Positions 1 to 10,525 of a DNA stretch of 64,000 nucleotides are shown one piece after another. The stretch is from Mycosphaerelloides madeirae (taxonomy: Eukaryota > Ascomycota > Dothideomycetes > Mycosphaerellales > Mycosphaerellaceae). The translations under genes were made by a program, and so were the position numbers. The stretch is taken from NCBI GenBank assembly GCA_002785995.1, contig NHNV01000001.1, positions 1,240,001 through 1,304,000 on the forward strand, in the 5' to 3' direction. The notes under the pieces are model-generated. The model was not told the DNA's origin and searched no databases. It saw only the letters and a list, made by a program, of their open reading frames with translations. Positions within the stretch are counted from its first letter, which is position 1, and every line of letters starts with the position of its first letter.

Positions 1-251
1 TTGATTTGGAGTCATTGCCGAGAGAATGGGAGTCACGATTTGTTCGAAGGATTGGAAGGAACGAAGCGAAGTTCGCCGCTATGGACGGGAAAGAGCGGCT
101 GTGGCGTCAACGAAAGGGCACGAACGACCTCGGCTATCGACGCTAGGGATCAGCCGGCGCTAGACCGGGCTTGGAGGAAGCTCTAGTTGAAACTTTTCCG
201 AGAATTGTAACTACATTTCTCTCTTTCTAGCGTTCTACGAAGACATTGACA
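1..251. other. 5' flank of ERB1, no supported gene
   Basis: The first 251 bases hold only a short open frame (1-186) with no recognisable domain, no convincing start and no upstream context because the window begins here. The stretch just before position 252 is pyrimidine rich and is probably the promoter and leader of the ERB1 gene that follows. Confidence 0.4.
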
Positions 252-2633
252 ATGGCGCAAAGAGCTGGTCAGAAGAGAAAGGTCGTTGAGGTGCCACGCC
301 CGGAGAGTGAAGCGGAAGATGATGTCGTCGGCAATGGCGAATTAAATGGCGCATTCGAGGATGAGGGAAGCAGTGAAGAGGAAAGCGAGGACGAATTCGA
401 TGAAGAGGAGGATGACGGAGAGGATGATGAGGAGCTGGACGGCGACGATATACGCTCTTCTGAAGACGAAGAAGATATTAGGCAACAGCTGCGGGACATG
501 CAAACCAGTGACAGACCTAAAACACCACCCAAGAAGCTCATGGGAAGCGACACAGCAAGAGATGTGACCACATTGTCGCCGGACACACCAATTAGAGCTC
601 TTCAGAATGGAGCGGACAAGCAGAACTACCGTATCGAGGGAGATGCGAACGGGAATGAAAGATATGTGTACGGCGAGATCGACCCTGGATACGATTCGGA
701 CGACTCCGATGCCCCGCCCACGACCAACACCATTGGCAATATCTCGCTTTCCTACTACGACGCGTATCCACATATCGGCTACGATATCAACGGCCGGAAG
801 ATAGCGAGACCGGCAAAGGGCCAGGCTCTGGATTCGCTGTTGGAGAGCATTGACGTGCCTGAGGGCTGGACAGGCTTGACCGATCCTGCTACTGGCAAGC
901 CAATGGTGCTCAACGTTGAGGAGCTAGAAATTCTCAAGAAACTTATCAAGAATGAGACGCCTGGAGATGGGTACGACCCCTACCCGGACTACGTAGATTG
1001 GTTCACACACAAGGAGGAGATCATGCCATTGTCTGCCGCTCCGGAGCCCAAAAGACGATTCATTCCATCCCTGCATGAGCACAAGCGGGTCATGAAGATG
1101 GTAAAGGCAATCAAAGAAGGAAGAATACAGCCTTTTCGTGAGCCATCCGAAGAGGAGAGAGAACGTGAAGAAGCGGAGCAGGAGTATGCGAGCTACGATA
1201 TCTGGTCAAATGAGGCGCCGAGAGCAGATCATCCGATGAATGTTCCCGCACCCAAGCTTCCACCACCCGGATACGAGGAGAGCTACCATCCACCTCCGGA
1301 ATATTTGCCTGACAAGCAGGAGAGAGAAGCGTGGGAAGAGCAAGACGAAGACGATCGGGATCGCGACTTCCTACCACAAGATCACTCTGCGTTACGAAAG
1401 GTACCGGGCTATGCTAGACTTGTCAAAGACAAGTTTGAGCGTTGCCTTGACTTGTATCTCGCCCCCAGAGTTCGACGGAGCAAGCTCAATATCGATCCTG
1501 AATCGCTGCTACCGAAACTTCCCGACCCTGCTGAATTGAAGCCTTTCCCGACTTGGAATGACACCACCTACATTGGACATGATGGACGGGTACGCAGCGT
1601 CGCCATCGATCCTATTGGGAGATTCATCGCTTCAGGTGGTGATGATGGCACTGTTCGATTGTGGTCTTTTGCCACTGGTCATCAAGATTGGCGTATCAGA
1701 CTCTCCTCTGAAGAAGTCGTGAACGTGGTGACTTGGAGGCCCGGATCGAATGCATGCATTCTTGCAGTATGCTGTGGTGAAACGGTATACTTCATCATAC
1801 CGCCTTCAGAATTCGTCAACACCGACATGGAAGCTGCCTCGCGGGAAGTGCTTGACGCTGGCTTTGGGTATGCTGCCTCGAACCCATCGACAAGCAAGAC
1901 TCCTGTAGGTAAGCCAGCACCAGCACAATGGGCACGTCCTTCTCAATCTCTTCAGGACAAGGGCGTGTTCTTGACTTTGACACTTCGATCGGCGCCCAAG
2001 ACATTGGCCTGGCACAGACGAGGAGAGTATTTCTCTACCGTCTCCCCCAACACATCTTCTACATCGACCGCGGTTGCGATTCATACCCTCTCAAAACACC
2101 AAACCCAGTACCCGTTCAAACGACTAAAGGGTCTTGCGCAAACTGTATGCTTTCACCCCTCTCGGCCACTCTTCTTCGTTGCCACACGACAAAGTATTCG
2201 CATCTACGACCTCCAAGCGCAGAAAATGGAAAAAGAGCTTCAGCCCGGTGCTCGATGGATTTCTTCCATCTCCCTGCATCCTCTCGGAAGCAATCTTCTC
2301 GTTTCTTCATACGATAAACGCCTTCTCTGGCACGACCTGGATCTCGGCAGCACGCCTTACAAGACGCTTCGATACCACACCAAAGCCATTCGGAATGTCA
2401 AATTCCACCCTACACTGCCTCTTTTCGCCGACGCTTCGGACGATGGAACTGTGCAGATTTTCCATGGCAAGGTTGTCGGAGATAGTCTCGAGAATGCTAC
2501 TGTTGTGCCGCTGAAGGTGCTGCGTGGGCATAAGATTAAGAGCGATTTGGGTGTGTTGGATTTGGAGTGGCATCCGAGAGAAGCGTGGTTGGTGAGTGCA
2601 GGTGCGGACGGGACTGTTAAGTTGTGGACTTGA
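252..2633 (+). CDS. ERB1: Ribosome biogenesis protein ERB1 (BOP1 homologue)
   Basis: This intronless gene encodes a 793-residue protein of the PeBoW complex (Erb1-Nop7-Ytm1 in yeast), which acts in the nucleolus in 27S pre-rRNA processing and 60S subunit maturation. The N-terminal ~110 residues are very acidic (runs of E/D/S). A BOP1NT-type domain follows (about residues 135-395), with the conserved DPATGKP and DYVDWFTHKEEIMPLS-type segments. WD40 repeats begin near residue 440 (FIASGGDDGTVRLWSF) and run to the last residues (VSAGADGTVKLWT). The open frame can be extended to a TTG at 246, but the first ATG, at 252, is the sensible start. Length and domain order match the family. The identification is secure. 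Confidence 0.96.
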   Translation: MAQRAGQKRKVVEVPRPESEAEDDVVGNGELNGAFEDEGSSEEESEDEFDEEEDDGEDDEELDGDDIRSSEDEEDIRQQLRDMQTSDRPKTPPKKLMGSDTARDVTTLSPDTPIRALQNGADKQNYRIEGDANGNERYVYGEIDPGYDSDDSDAPPTTNTIGNISLSYYDAYPHIGYDINGRKIARPAKGQALDSLLESIDVPEGWTGLTDPATGKPMVLNVEELEILKKLIKNETPGDGYDPYPDYVDWFTHKEEIMPLSAAPEPKRRFIPSLHEHKRVMKMVKAIKEGRIQPFREPSEEEREREEAEQEYASYDIWSNEAPRADHPMNVPAPKLPPPGYEESYHPPPEYLPDKQEREAWEEQDEDDRDRDFLPQDHSALRKVPGYARLVKDKFERCLDLYLAPRVRRSKLNIDPESLLPKLPDPAELKPFPTWNDTTYIGHDGRVRSVAIDPIGRFIASGGDDGTVRLWSFATGHQDWRIRLSSEEVVNVVTWRPGSNACILAVCCGETVYFIIPPSEFVNTDMEAASREVLDAGFGYAASNPSTSKTPVGKPAPAQWARPSQSLQDKGVFLTLTLRSAPKTLAWHRRGEYFSTVSPNTSSTSTAVAIHTLSKHQTQYPFKRLKGLAQTVCFHPSRPLFFVATRQSIRIYDLQAQKMEKELQPGARWISSISLHPLGSNLLVSSYDKRLLWHDLDLGSTPYKTLRYHTKAIRNVKFHPTLPLFADASDDGTVQIFHGKVVGDSLENATVVPLKVLRGHKIKSDLGVLDLEWHPREAWLVSAGADGTVKLWT

Positions 2634-2732
2634 GAGGAGAGCATCATGTGGAAAGCTGTACTCAAGCGTGTCCAAGGCGACCTGCTTCTGTAGACGATGA
2701 TCATAGTTCAGACTGAATGCATGCTTGCCGTC

Positions 2733-2985
2733 TTACTTGTCTCCCTTTTCTTTCTTCATCGATCTCCACTCAATAAATACGCCGACCATCGCCAACGATA
2801 CCAGCACCAATGCAATGTAGAGCGCGTCCACGATCACAACATTGTATACAGCCAACACATAGCCGCGGTAGTCCGGGCCAGCTTGTCAATAACACCAATG
2901 GCATCCCTATTAACAAGAATCCCGGCGTCCAATCCCGGTATTCGAGCCAAATTCTGCGACAGCTGCTCAACATAGACATTCTATG
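2733..2985 (-). pseudogene. Relic of the C-terminus of an MFS (DHA2-like) transporter
   Basis: The reverse strand between ERB1 and the ERCC1 gene keeps the tail of a 14-TM drug:H+ antiporter-type MFS protein, but in two frames. An upstream stretch (about 2880-2985) reads NVYVEQLSQNLARIPGLDAG, the usual loop before the last helix. A second frame (2733-2862) gives the final helix and ends in VFIEWRSMKKEKGDK, a typical fungal MFS end. One frameshift near 2865-2875 separates them. An intron acceptor-like TTGCATAG precedes the first part. Nothing resembling the other 12 or so helices is present upstream, so this is a truncated relic. It might instead be read as noncoding 3' flank, but the two adjoining family-like segments in correct order argue for decay. 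Confidence 0.6.
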
Positions 2986-3202
2986 CAATTGACAGCACTA
3001 TCGCTTCCAGCGAGTACAGATACTGACTTCTTCATACCATTGGTATAGATCATGCTACTAGGACTGGAGGCTGTTCTATCTCCAAGTGAATACTCTCGAG
3101 AAGCGCCACTTCATTTGGAAAGCCTGGAAGATTGTTCGTCATGCAGATTTAGGTGACGACCGCAATGTGGATCTGATGATCACTGGCTTTGGGAACAGTA
3201 TT

Positions 3203-4432
3203 TCAGGTCTTTCTCAGTTTGCTCAGCGCAGCCATGACGCCGTCATTCAGCGGATCGTCGTCTGGCTTTCGCTTTTTGGCCGAATCTGCTGCAGTGGTTT
3301 GTGCGACAGTCGTACTCTGTTTTGGAGGTCTGGCTGCCACATTCATCGCTTCTGCCATGGCTTCTTCGTCATCGTCGTACGTGAGTTCGACCGGAATTTC
3401 CTCAGCAAGATGTGACGAAGGCCTTCGGTCTGCATCTGCCACTGTTGTTGTTATCCTGCTGGAAACAAGTTCGGCACGAGTCGTAGAGGTCTCTGGGGCT
3501 GGTGAACCACTCTCATCTCTCGTTACACCTCTGGACAGAGTGGGCTCTCGAGAAATGGGCTGTGTGGCAGCAAGAGCTTCGAGATTGATGCCTCTCTTGG
3601 CAGCACGCTTGACGCGAAAAGGCTCCCGCACGCTGGTGCACCATTGCTGGACCTTCTTCTCGCCCCAGCCTGCGATTGCGGAGACTTCCTCGTGTCGAGC
3701 GTTGACGGCGGTCTTGAGAGTACCAAATTGAGATACCAACGACACAGCATCGGTCTTGTTGATGGAGCGGGGCGTAGTGACGAAGTCAATCATTCGATCG
3801 CCATAAGCAGTGGACTGAGGCTGTTTGATCGATGTGGGTGCGGCATTCTCATAAGTCTTAAAAAGCTCCAGATAGCGCGCGCCCTCGGCCGCAGACCAGC
3901 AGAGCACAATTGTGACGTTATTGATGAGACTTGTCTTGCTGAGTTCTCTTAGGCTAGCCTCATGGTTATCGATGTCCACCATGCAAAGTACTATGCGGAG
4001 GAGGTATTTGCCTTGCAGAGCTCTGATGCGCGTGTAGATGTATTCCGGATGCAAGCGATGATACTTCAGACTCAAGAAGAGAGCACATGTCGTGGTCCCA
4101 AGCAAGTAATCGGCTGGGATTTCGCCCCATTCCCAGGGCATGGACTTGATCTTCTCCAGAACAGGGTTCCCTTTTTGTCGAGTCGAGACGATGATGGCCG
4201 CGGGACCTGTACGCTTTGGCAAGACCTGAGGCTTTGGCTGCACCACACCTGGCTTTGACGGGCCGGGAGCACCATTCTGACGATCAAGACCAGGTTGATT
4301 CTGCGGCCGTGATGTCGGCTGCCCGCTGGGACGCGGGGCGGACGCATGTGACGGGTTGTGCAGGGTGGTGGCGGCCTTCGAGAAGTATGAGGAGCTGCCT
4401 GAGGGCCCACCGTTCTCGATCTCGTCCGCCAT
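3203..4432 (-). CDS. RAD10: DNA repair protein ERCC1/Rad10/Swi10
   Basis: This intronless 409-residue protein is the non-catalytic partner of the XPF/Rad1 structure-specific endonuclease. The pair makes the 5' cut in nucleotide excision repair and trims flaps in recombination. After a disordered, Pro/Gln-rich N-terminus, the central domain begins at about residue 78 (AIIVSTRQKGNPVLEKIKSMPWEWGEIPADYLLG), which is diagnostic for ERCC1/Rad10. It continues through LFLSLKYHRLHPEYIYTRI. A helix-hairpin-helix part follows (SQFGTLKTAVNARHEEVSAIAGWGEKKVQQW, around residues 225-265). The C-terminal ~140 residues are low-complexity and acidic, longer than in yeast. The gene is divergent from MED19 across a ~470-bp shared promoter. 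Confidence 0.95.
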   Translation of the reverse strand: MADEIENGGPSGSSSYFSKAATTLHNPSHASAPRPSGQPTSRPQNQPGLDRQNGAPGPSKPGVVQPKPQVLPKRTGPAAIIVSTRQKGNPVLEKIKSMPWEWGEIPADYLLGTTTCALFLSLKYHRLHPEYIYTRIRALQGKYLLRIVLCMVDIDNHEASLRELSKTSLINNVTIVLCWSAAEGARYLELFKTYENAAPTSIKQPQSTAYGDRMIDFVTTPRSINKTDAVSLVSQFGTLKTAVNARHEEVSAIAGWGEKKVQQWCTSVREPFRVKRAAKRGINLEALAATQPISREPTLSRGVTRDESGSPAPETSTTRAELVSSRITTTVADADRRPSSHLAEEIPVELTYDDDEEAMAEAMNVAARPPKQSTTVAQTTAADSAKKRKPDDDPLNDGVMAALSKLRKT

Positions 4433-4899
4433 GTCAGCCGAACTTCAATGATTGCTGAAGTGAATGTTACATTGTCGTTGTATTGTGCAAGCCATAGTGA
4501 GTGAGCGTGGATCGTGCCTGCCGATGTCACAAGATTAGAGTTAGCGCTAGCCACGATCCAGCCGTCGTGTGCGCTTGCCTTGACCTCACTGCGAGCGACA
4601 ACCCTTGGCCAACCTCGCTCTGTTGCATCCACCACCGCACCCGACGCACTCGCCATCCTCCGCCCCCATCACCCCCGGCGCACGCGACACCACGACCCAC
4701 ACCGCTACATTAACAGCTGCCGCTGGATGAGGACGTTCTGGCTCACTGCGCCGTGACTCTCCGCCCGCCGCGGCCGTGAACGCCGGCTGCGTTCTTCCGC
4801 CCGAGCAGCACCCAATACCCACTACGACCCATTCTTACCTCTGGGCATCACATTTTTCGACCTATCCTCCACTTGTGACCTTCGTACCACACGCATCCA
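4433..4899. promoter_or_regulatory. Divergent intergenic region between RAD10 and MED19
   Basis: This 467-bp stretch lies between two divergent starts and is CCACC/CACCC rich around 4625-4700. It presumably carries both promoters. I see no gene and no motif I can name with confidence. Confidence 0.4.
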
Positions 4900-6215
4900 A
4901 TGTCCTACGACGGGGAGCGCTCTCCGAAACGCCAGCGCCTTGAGTCTTACTCGCCCGCCAGCCCGCCTCTCGTCGCTGAAAAATCGTCCTTTGTTCCGCC
5001 TCAGACTCCGCCCCCAAGCGTGCACATGTCTTTGTCGCCCTCATGGCAAGGACAGTCAGCATCCAACAATCCCCAGGCACAAACATCTGGCACTTTTCCA
5101 ACCCCGCCTAGCACTGCGGGCTTCCAGAATCACATGGCAGGACGCGGAGCAGGGAGCGAGACTGGTGGAGAAAGTGAGAGACAGACGCCGGCGAGTGAGT
5201 ATGGAGGTACGACGAGAAAGCATGGTGATGGCGATGCAGAGATGACGGATCGGCGACCGGCAGATGAAGAGGAGGACTTGCCAATGGCGGATGCAGAGCA
5301 CAGACGGACAGATCACGAGCGGCAAGAAGGCGACAGAGACCTGAAAAGTGCAGACCAGCCGACTGTCGGACTGTTCAAGCTCTCCACTACGCGTAAGTAT
5401 AGCTACGCATCGCATGAGAGAGTGCAGTGCAGTGCTAAACACATCTGTGCTTTCTAGATATCCCGACTTCACAACCGCACCCTTCACAAAACTTGATTGA
5501 CCTGTACGACCTGAACCGCATTCAGCAGTCTGTCGCACGGCGTGATCCCGTCACAGGCGATAAGATTAACAAGCTGCGCAAGTCGTACGAGAGCAAAGTG
5601 AAGAACCTCGGTCTGGAAGGCAGGAACAAGGCACTGGCTAATCCTGGTATACTGGAGGGTCTCGTCGATCCGGGCTGGGAACAGGACATTGGCGACGGCA
5701 GAACGCTATGGCGGGCACAGCACGAGGAGTCGGGCGATCCGCTGACGAACGCAAGTGCCCAAGAAGATCTCTTCTCCAAGCTGGAAGCTGCTCTTTCTAT
5801 GGCGCCAGGCACGTTACCGCTGAAGGAGCACAAGGATTGGCACTATCAACTTGGGCTAGACGATGCTGCCACTGCATCAGGCGGCCGAACTCCGTTGGGA
5901 GTCGCGAAGCCAGCTGCACCCAGCGCCCTCGCGAAAACCGCGCCGGCCATCGCTGCTCGAAACTCTGCACCTGCATCACCTAGGAATCTCGCAGGACGAC
6001 CAGAGCGCCAGAACAAGAAGCGGCGGTACGATGACAACAGCTTCGAAGGCTATACAGGCTACGATGACGATGGCTACAGCACTGGAGGTATCGACGACAT
6101 GGGAAGAAGCGGAAGCAACGGAAAACGACAAAAGCGGATTGCTTCGAGCTCTCAGAACTCTCCTGCGTTTGCCAATCCAAGCGGCAACAACGGTATTGGT
6201 GTGCGAAGCTCCTAG
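4900..6215 (+). CDS. MED19: Mediator complex subunit 19 (Rox3)
   Basis: Two exons, 4900-5392 and 5458-6215, are joined across a 65-nt intron (GTAAGT..TTTCTAG) to give about 416 residues. The spliced product carries the Rox3/Med19 signature across the junction: FKLSTTHIPTSQPHPSQNLIDLYDLNRIQQSVARRDP-type sequence, then INKLRKSYESKVKNLGLEGRN and LVDPGWEQD. Med19 is a head-module subunit linking activators and repressors to RNA polymerase II in the nucleus. The N-terminal ~150 residues are Pro/Ser rich and begin with SPKRQRLESYSP, a basic stretch. The C-terminus ends in a basic, Ser-rich tail (KKRRYDDNSFEGY, GKRQKRIASS) that may serve as a nuclear localisation signal. It is divergent from RAD10. 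Confidence 0.92.
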
Positions 6216-6239
6216 AGTTATCCTCGCATCACCACGGGC

Positions 6240-6761
6240 GTGCATTTATACATCAAAGATTTTAACCGAAGTATGCAAAGCTCCAAGGGCGACGCTGCAT
6301 CCCACTATGTGCCTCCGGCGCTTCACACGCGCATTCAGTGCCAGGGGATTCCACGTTTATCAGCATCGAAACACTGGTCAAACATCTGCCTGGCGACTGC
6401 TCCCCTAGACTCTCTGGCGAAGAGCGCAGTCTTCTATCTGGGTCCAAGCAGAATGTACCTGGTCGAGGAGAGACCGGTGAGGGAGGATGCAGATGCCAAC
6501 CCTCGACAGCCTTTGCTCTCGGATATGCTGGAGCGCCTACCAATCCTGCGTGAGGGAGCGCAACATACTCGGCGACAGATTCGACAATCGTCTGCCTCTG
6601 AGGATTTGCTCTCAAATATTTCGACGGACCTGCGAAAGCTACGCGAGGTGTTCCGAGCCGCTGGACAATCCCCTGTACTCGCGGATATGTCTGAAATCGA
6701 CCCTTCCACGACTACTAAATTTCGCAGACGTGACAGCGGCCCTTCGTTTGTAATGGGTTGA
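6240..6761 (+). CDS. Possible short gene or 3' fragment, unknown
   Basis: An open frame of 173 codons follows MED19 on the same strand only 25 nt after its stop. Its second half (SEDLLSNISTDLRKLREVFRAAG, about residues 118-145) looks like a helical protein segment. The first half is less convincing: a neighbouring frame (6338-6450, DSTFISIETLVKHLPGD) looks equally coding-like, so an unrecognised intron or frame change may lie near 6450. I cannot assign a family. It could also be the MED19 3' untranslated region. Confidence 0.25.
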   Translation: MHLYIKDFNRSMQSSKGDAASHYVPPALHTRIQCQGIPRLSASKHWSNICLATAPLDSLAKSAVFYLGPSRMYLVEERPVREDADANPRQPLLSDMLERLPILREGAQHTRRQIRQSSASEDLLSNISTDLRKLREVFRAAGQSPVLADMSEIDPSTTTKFRRRDSGPSFVMG

Positions 6762-7572
6762 ACATTGTGTTATTATCGACAAAAATTGCGACTGCTTCTC
6801 TCTCCTGCTCTGTTCTTCTCACGGCGTTCGTTTTGGAGAGGAAGGGGGGCATCACGAGGACGGCCTATTACTTCGTCGAAAGGTGTTGGTGTTTTCGTTT
6901 CCGGAATGGATTTTCCAACAGGTTTTGCTGCTTTCCTTCTCGATTGATACTGCTCAATACCCAGGCACCGTAAGCAGGATAAGAAAGATTCAAGAGTTAT
7001 CGTACAGGCGTTCGTTTTTCCCGTGTGAGGCGGACACGCGGAAAATTGTAACTCACGTTCACGTGGACAGCACGTGGTGAATCCAGACGAAATGAACTTG
7101 CAAAGATCATGAGTTTCGTCTTTGTTCTTTCGTGATATCAATGTCACCCAATCATGATGTCCTTTGGCGATTGGCGGCGTCATCTCACGTGCTGGCAGTT
7201 GGCGGTTGGCAGATATGTCGATCCCGCGGCGGCGAACTGCAGGGCTGATCGGAGAGAAGCACAGGCCAGATCTAAGAACAACAACACTTCATGCACTGAT
7301 GATCCTTCAAACGCCGAACCAGGGCAGTAGTCGCTGAATCACGAGGCAAAAAGTGTTTAGTGCATGGAGGATTCGTCGAAATTTCTGCTGTGGGCTGGAA
7401 CTTGGATTTTGGGGCGTGAGAGTTTCGGGCAGCCGGTCATCGTCACTGCCGAATCATGATGAGGCTGAGATCTGAGCGAGCCGCTTACAACAGGGCATCC
7501 GGAAGGCTCGGGACTCGACTCCCGACTCCAAGTTCTCTTTCCTTTCCCTTCCTCTTCATCCCAACTATAACG
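6762..7572. other. Intergenic region, no gene seen
   Basis: Only short overlapping open frames are present, without recognisable domains. The part at 7180-7260 has a locally repeated TGGCGGTTGGC / TGGCGATTGGCGG word. The pyrimidine-rich run at 7525-7570 (TTTCCTTTCCCTTCC) is typical of a fungal core promoter and leads into the ATG at 7573. Confidence 0.4.
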
Positions 7573-9439
7573 ATGAACTGTCTCGCTTCCGCCACCCTTC
7601 CCTTCCGCTCCATCGCCGACGTCGTCACTGGCGTTTCGGAGCGCACACCGCGGAAGCGCGGGCTCTGGACGCGCTGGATTCTGATTCCGTTATGGATGTT
7701 ACATTTCTCGCTTTTTGTGCAGGGGTTGTTTCGGGTTTATTTGGATCGTGTTGTGGAGGACAGTTGGGGGTTGGGAGGAGGGGAGTGGTGAGTCGACTTT
7801 TCTTGCGGTGTGTTAGTGTGTGTCTGATGATTTTCTAGGGTGGCGTTAGTAGACGATGTCATACTCTGCCTATGTCTAGTTCTGGAAGTGCTGGAAGTGA
7901 GAGCTTGGAGAAAGACGACGCTGCGACCGCTGTTTTATTTACAGTCACAATTGGTCAAGACAGCTTTTTTCACGTGGCATATGCAGAGGATTTTTGCTGG
8001 GAGTTATATGCGGATGTGTCTGAAGAGGGAGGTGTACTGTCCGGAGTTGGTGGTACATGTCGTTGAGATGTGAGTTTGAACGACTCTTGCATCAGTTGAT
8101 TCATGCTGATCTGGGCAGCCTCTCGTTCCACTTCGGACTCGCCTATGCAATATACATCTGGCTTCTGCAGCGAAGACGATACTCGGCAATCTCTCAAATC
8201 GAACAGGATGAGCGATGGGCGGTGCTTGTGCCCTCCAACAGCGTGAACTCGGCGACACTACCGCGATGCGATACGCCGACAGTCGTAAAACTTGTCAAAT
8301 GGGTGCATGATGATCCGACGTGGCTCTGGAGATTTCCCGTCCGACTGCAGTTCCCTCTCAGCTGGACTCTCTACGTCCTAAAATATGTGTTGGCCAGCCT
8401 ACCGATCATCCATCTTCTAGCTCTGAGTGAACGCCTACCGGGGGAGCCACCAAGGAAGTTCACTGCAGACCCCCCGGAATTGGAGGATTGGGATTATCCA
8501 AAGGCCGTCACGACCTCACCAGAATCATACAAAGACGCCACCGATATCCGAGAAGCAGTCACTGTTGCTCCCGATGAAGAAGCATCAATAGAGGCCCTCA
8601 GCCTGCGGACAATAGACGACGACGCTGTGCCCGCTTCTCAGGTTGCAGAATTGGACCTTTCGAGCGCCACTACTGTGACTGACGCTTATGGAACCTCGAT
8701 CGATTGGGTCTCCTTGAAGATGGTGGACTTCAAACGCGATGGCAACCGGATGCGCCTCCACTGGATCTTCGCTCGGAATACGGCAGTTGGACCTATGATT
8801 TTGCTCACGATCATGGCGTTGCTCATATTTGCCGTCGGTCCTGTGGTGGACAGGCACAGTGAACCACAGACACGGTGGGATTTCGCAAACACTGTTGTCC
8901 CGATATTCTTCTACTTCTGGTGGACTTCGGTGGTGGTGGCGCTTCCAGTTCCCTGGATTCTGGCGAGGCACTTTCAGGGGAAGCTCCTCTCGACACAAGC
9001 GAGATTCTTTGGGCTGAACGGTAAGCCGTCGAGCCTGGGGGAGATTGAAAGGTGCATCTTTGGAGACGATCGTGCTAGATTACGGTGGAACCAGGAGGGC
9101 ACGCCCATCTCTCCTGATGATGAGCGGCTCGTGTTCACGATTGTGGACACCCTCACATGCGAAGCCACAGCCTTCCATGCATACAGGCCTCCTGTCATGC
9201 TATACGCACGTGCTCTGGAAGAGACAATCGTCAACATGTCGGCATGCTCTTTTGATCTCACGAGCGGATCGTTCGTGGAAGAGGCAGTGATCCGGTTGAA
9301 CGGGCAGATCCTGACTCGCCTTCCTCGACTTGACAGTTTTCGATTTCTGGGACAGCCTGCATATGAGCAAAGGTGCTCCGCAGATTCAGATCTGATGAAT
9401 TTGCCAGATGTTGTGGAGTCACAGTCGTTAGACGCTTAA
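7573..9439 (+). CDS. Uncharacterised multipass membrane protein
   Basis: I model three exons: 7573-7787, 7839-8069 and 8119-9439. The introns are 51 and 49 nt (GTGAGT..TTCTAG and GTGAGT..GGGCAG) and the product has about 588 residues. Joining keeps frame at both junctions. Hydrophobic segments include one in exon 1 (WILIPLWMLHFSLFVQGLF), one in exon 2 (VDDVILCLCLVLEVLEV), and two near the middle of exon 3 (MILLTIMALLIFAVGPVV and IFFYFWWTSVVVALPVPW). A long acidic soluble loop (DPPELEDWDYPK to DLSSATTVTDAYG) lies between them and a ~150-residue soluble C-terminus follows. I do not recognise the family. The stop codon overlaps the convergent downstream gene by 12 nt. Confidence 0.7.
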
Positions 9440-10525
9440 GGCGGTAACAGCCTGCCTGATAGCGTGAATGAATGCAGGGTCAGTTCGACAGCAACCGCCG
9501 ATGAGCTTCGCATCAGTCGCAGTCCATCTCTGTATTTCCACTGCGATGCCGTCGAGACCCGCGTTTATTTGGTCTTGTTTGTCGGGCCGCTGGCCGTGCC
9601 AGGTGTTTGTTGTAGCATTCCAGGTCTCCCCAGAGTTGGGATAGCAGACCAAAGGCAACTCAGTATACGGCAGGATACTCTTCAAGGTCTCGTTTGCGAC
9701 AGATAACGGGACACAATTTATTCCGAAGCCAACCACCTGCTTCGACTGATTCACCAGGGACAGTACCTGCTCCCAGGATGTGCCGTCGGCAAGAAGGTGC
9801 GGCGATTTGACTGTGCAGCTTAACCATGCGATTGCATCTGGAAAGTCTTCTTCTAGGAGACCCAGAAGAGCATGCATCTCGGAGATGTTGGGCATCGTTT
9901 CCAGAGCAATTAAGTCCACCCCAGAATCGACCAAAGCTTGGATTCTCGGCTTGTGGAACGCTTTCATTGCCGCGGTGGGTATATTGTAATCGCCAGTGTA
10001 TTCTGATCCATTGCCAAGATACGCACCGTAAGGTCCAACACTTCCGGCAATCAAGAGCTTCTGATCAGAGCTCACACCTTTACTATAGGCCTCTTTGCGG
10101 GCGTTCTGGGCCAAATAGACGCTTTTCTTGATCAAATCGATGCCTTCGTCCTCAGGCATGTTGAAATGCTCCTTGAGGCCTTGCGTTGTGGCTTGGTAAG
10201 ATGCTGTGATAGCAATGTCGGCTCCGGCAAGATAGTAGTCCAAGTGTACTTTCTCAATGCTCTCGGGGCTGTGCTGTAAAGTCTTTGCGGACCATAACGG
10301 GTGATTCAGATCCTGTCCGCGAGTCTCGAGCTCGGTTGCGAGAGCGCCATCGATAATCAAGGTGCCTCTGGCTTTGAGGAGGGATTGGAAGTCATCTTGC
10401 GAGAGCATGTTGGATAAGATTGGCCTCAATGTCGAAGTTCCAGTTTGGAGGTGTTTGATGCCGTTGAAGTGGTTGAAAATGTGGTCAAGTGTGGTCGAAA
10501 TTTTCGGCTGCGAGCTCGTCCACAT
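9428..10525 (-). CDS. Homocysteine S-methyltransferase
   Basis: This intronless 365-residue protein transfers a methyl group from S-methylmethionine or S-adenosylmethionine to homocysteine, making methionine in the cytosol (yeast Mht1/Sam4 family). The barrel begins at about residue 54 with LIIDGALATELETRG. The zinc-binding cysteines are visible in GFGINCVP and in the C-terminal GGCCRTDP (Cys345-Cys346). AGSVGPYGAYLGNGSEYTG and LIALETMPN are further family blocks. The first ATG gives about 40 extra N-terminal residues; the methionine at MLSQDDF is a plausible alternative start that would match the usual family length better. Its 3' end overlaps the convergent membrane-protein gene. Confidence 0.92.
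   Translation of the reverse strand: MWTSSQPKISTTLDHIFNHFNGIKHLQTGTSTLRPILSNMLSQDDFQSLLKARGTLIIDGALATELETRGQDLNHPLWSAKTLQHSPESIEKVHLDYYLAGADIAITASYQATTQGLKEHFNMPEDEGIDLIKKSVYLAQNARKEAYSKGVSSDQKLLIAGSVGPYGAYLGNGSEYTGDYNIPTAAMKAFHKPRIQALVDSGVDLIALETMPNISEMHALLGLLEEDFPDAIAWLSCTVKSPHLLADGTSWEQVLSLVNQSKQVVGFGINCVPLSVANETLKSILPYTELPLVCYPNSGETWNATTNTWHGQRPDKQDQINAGLDGIAVEIQRWTATDAKLIGGCCRTDPAFIHAIRQAVTALSV

Noticed and set aside
246..251. ERB1 start at TTG 246
   Set aside because: An ATG two codons later at 252 is the normal eukaryotic start.
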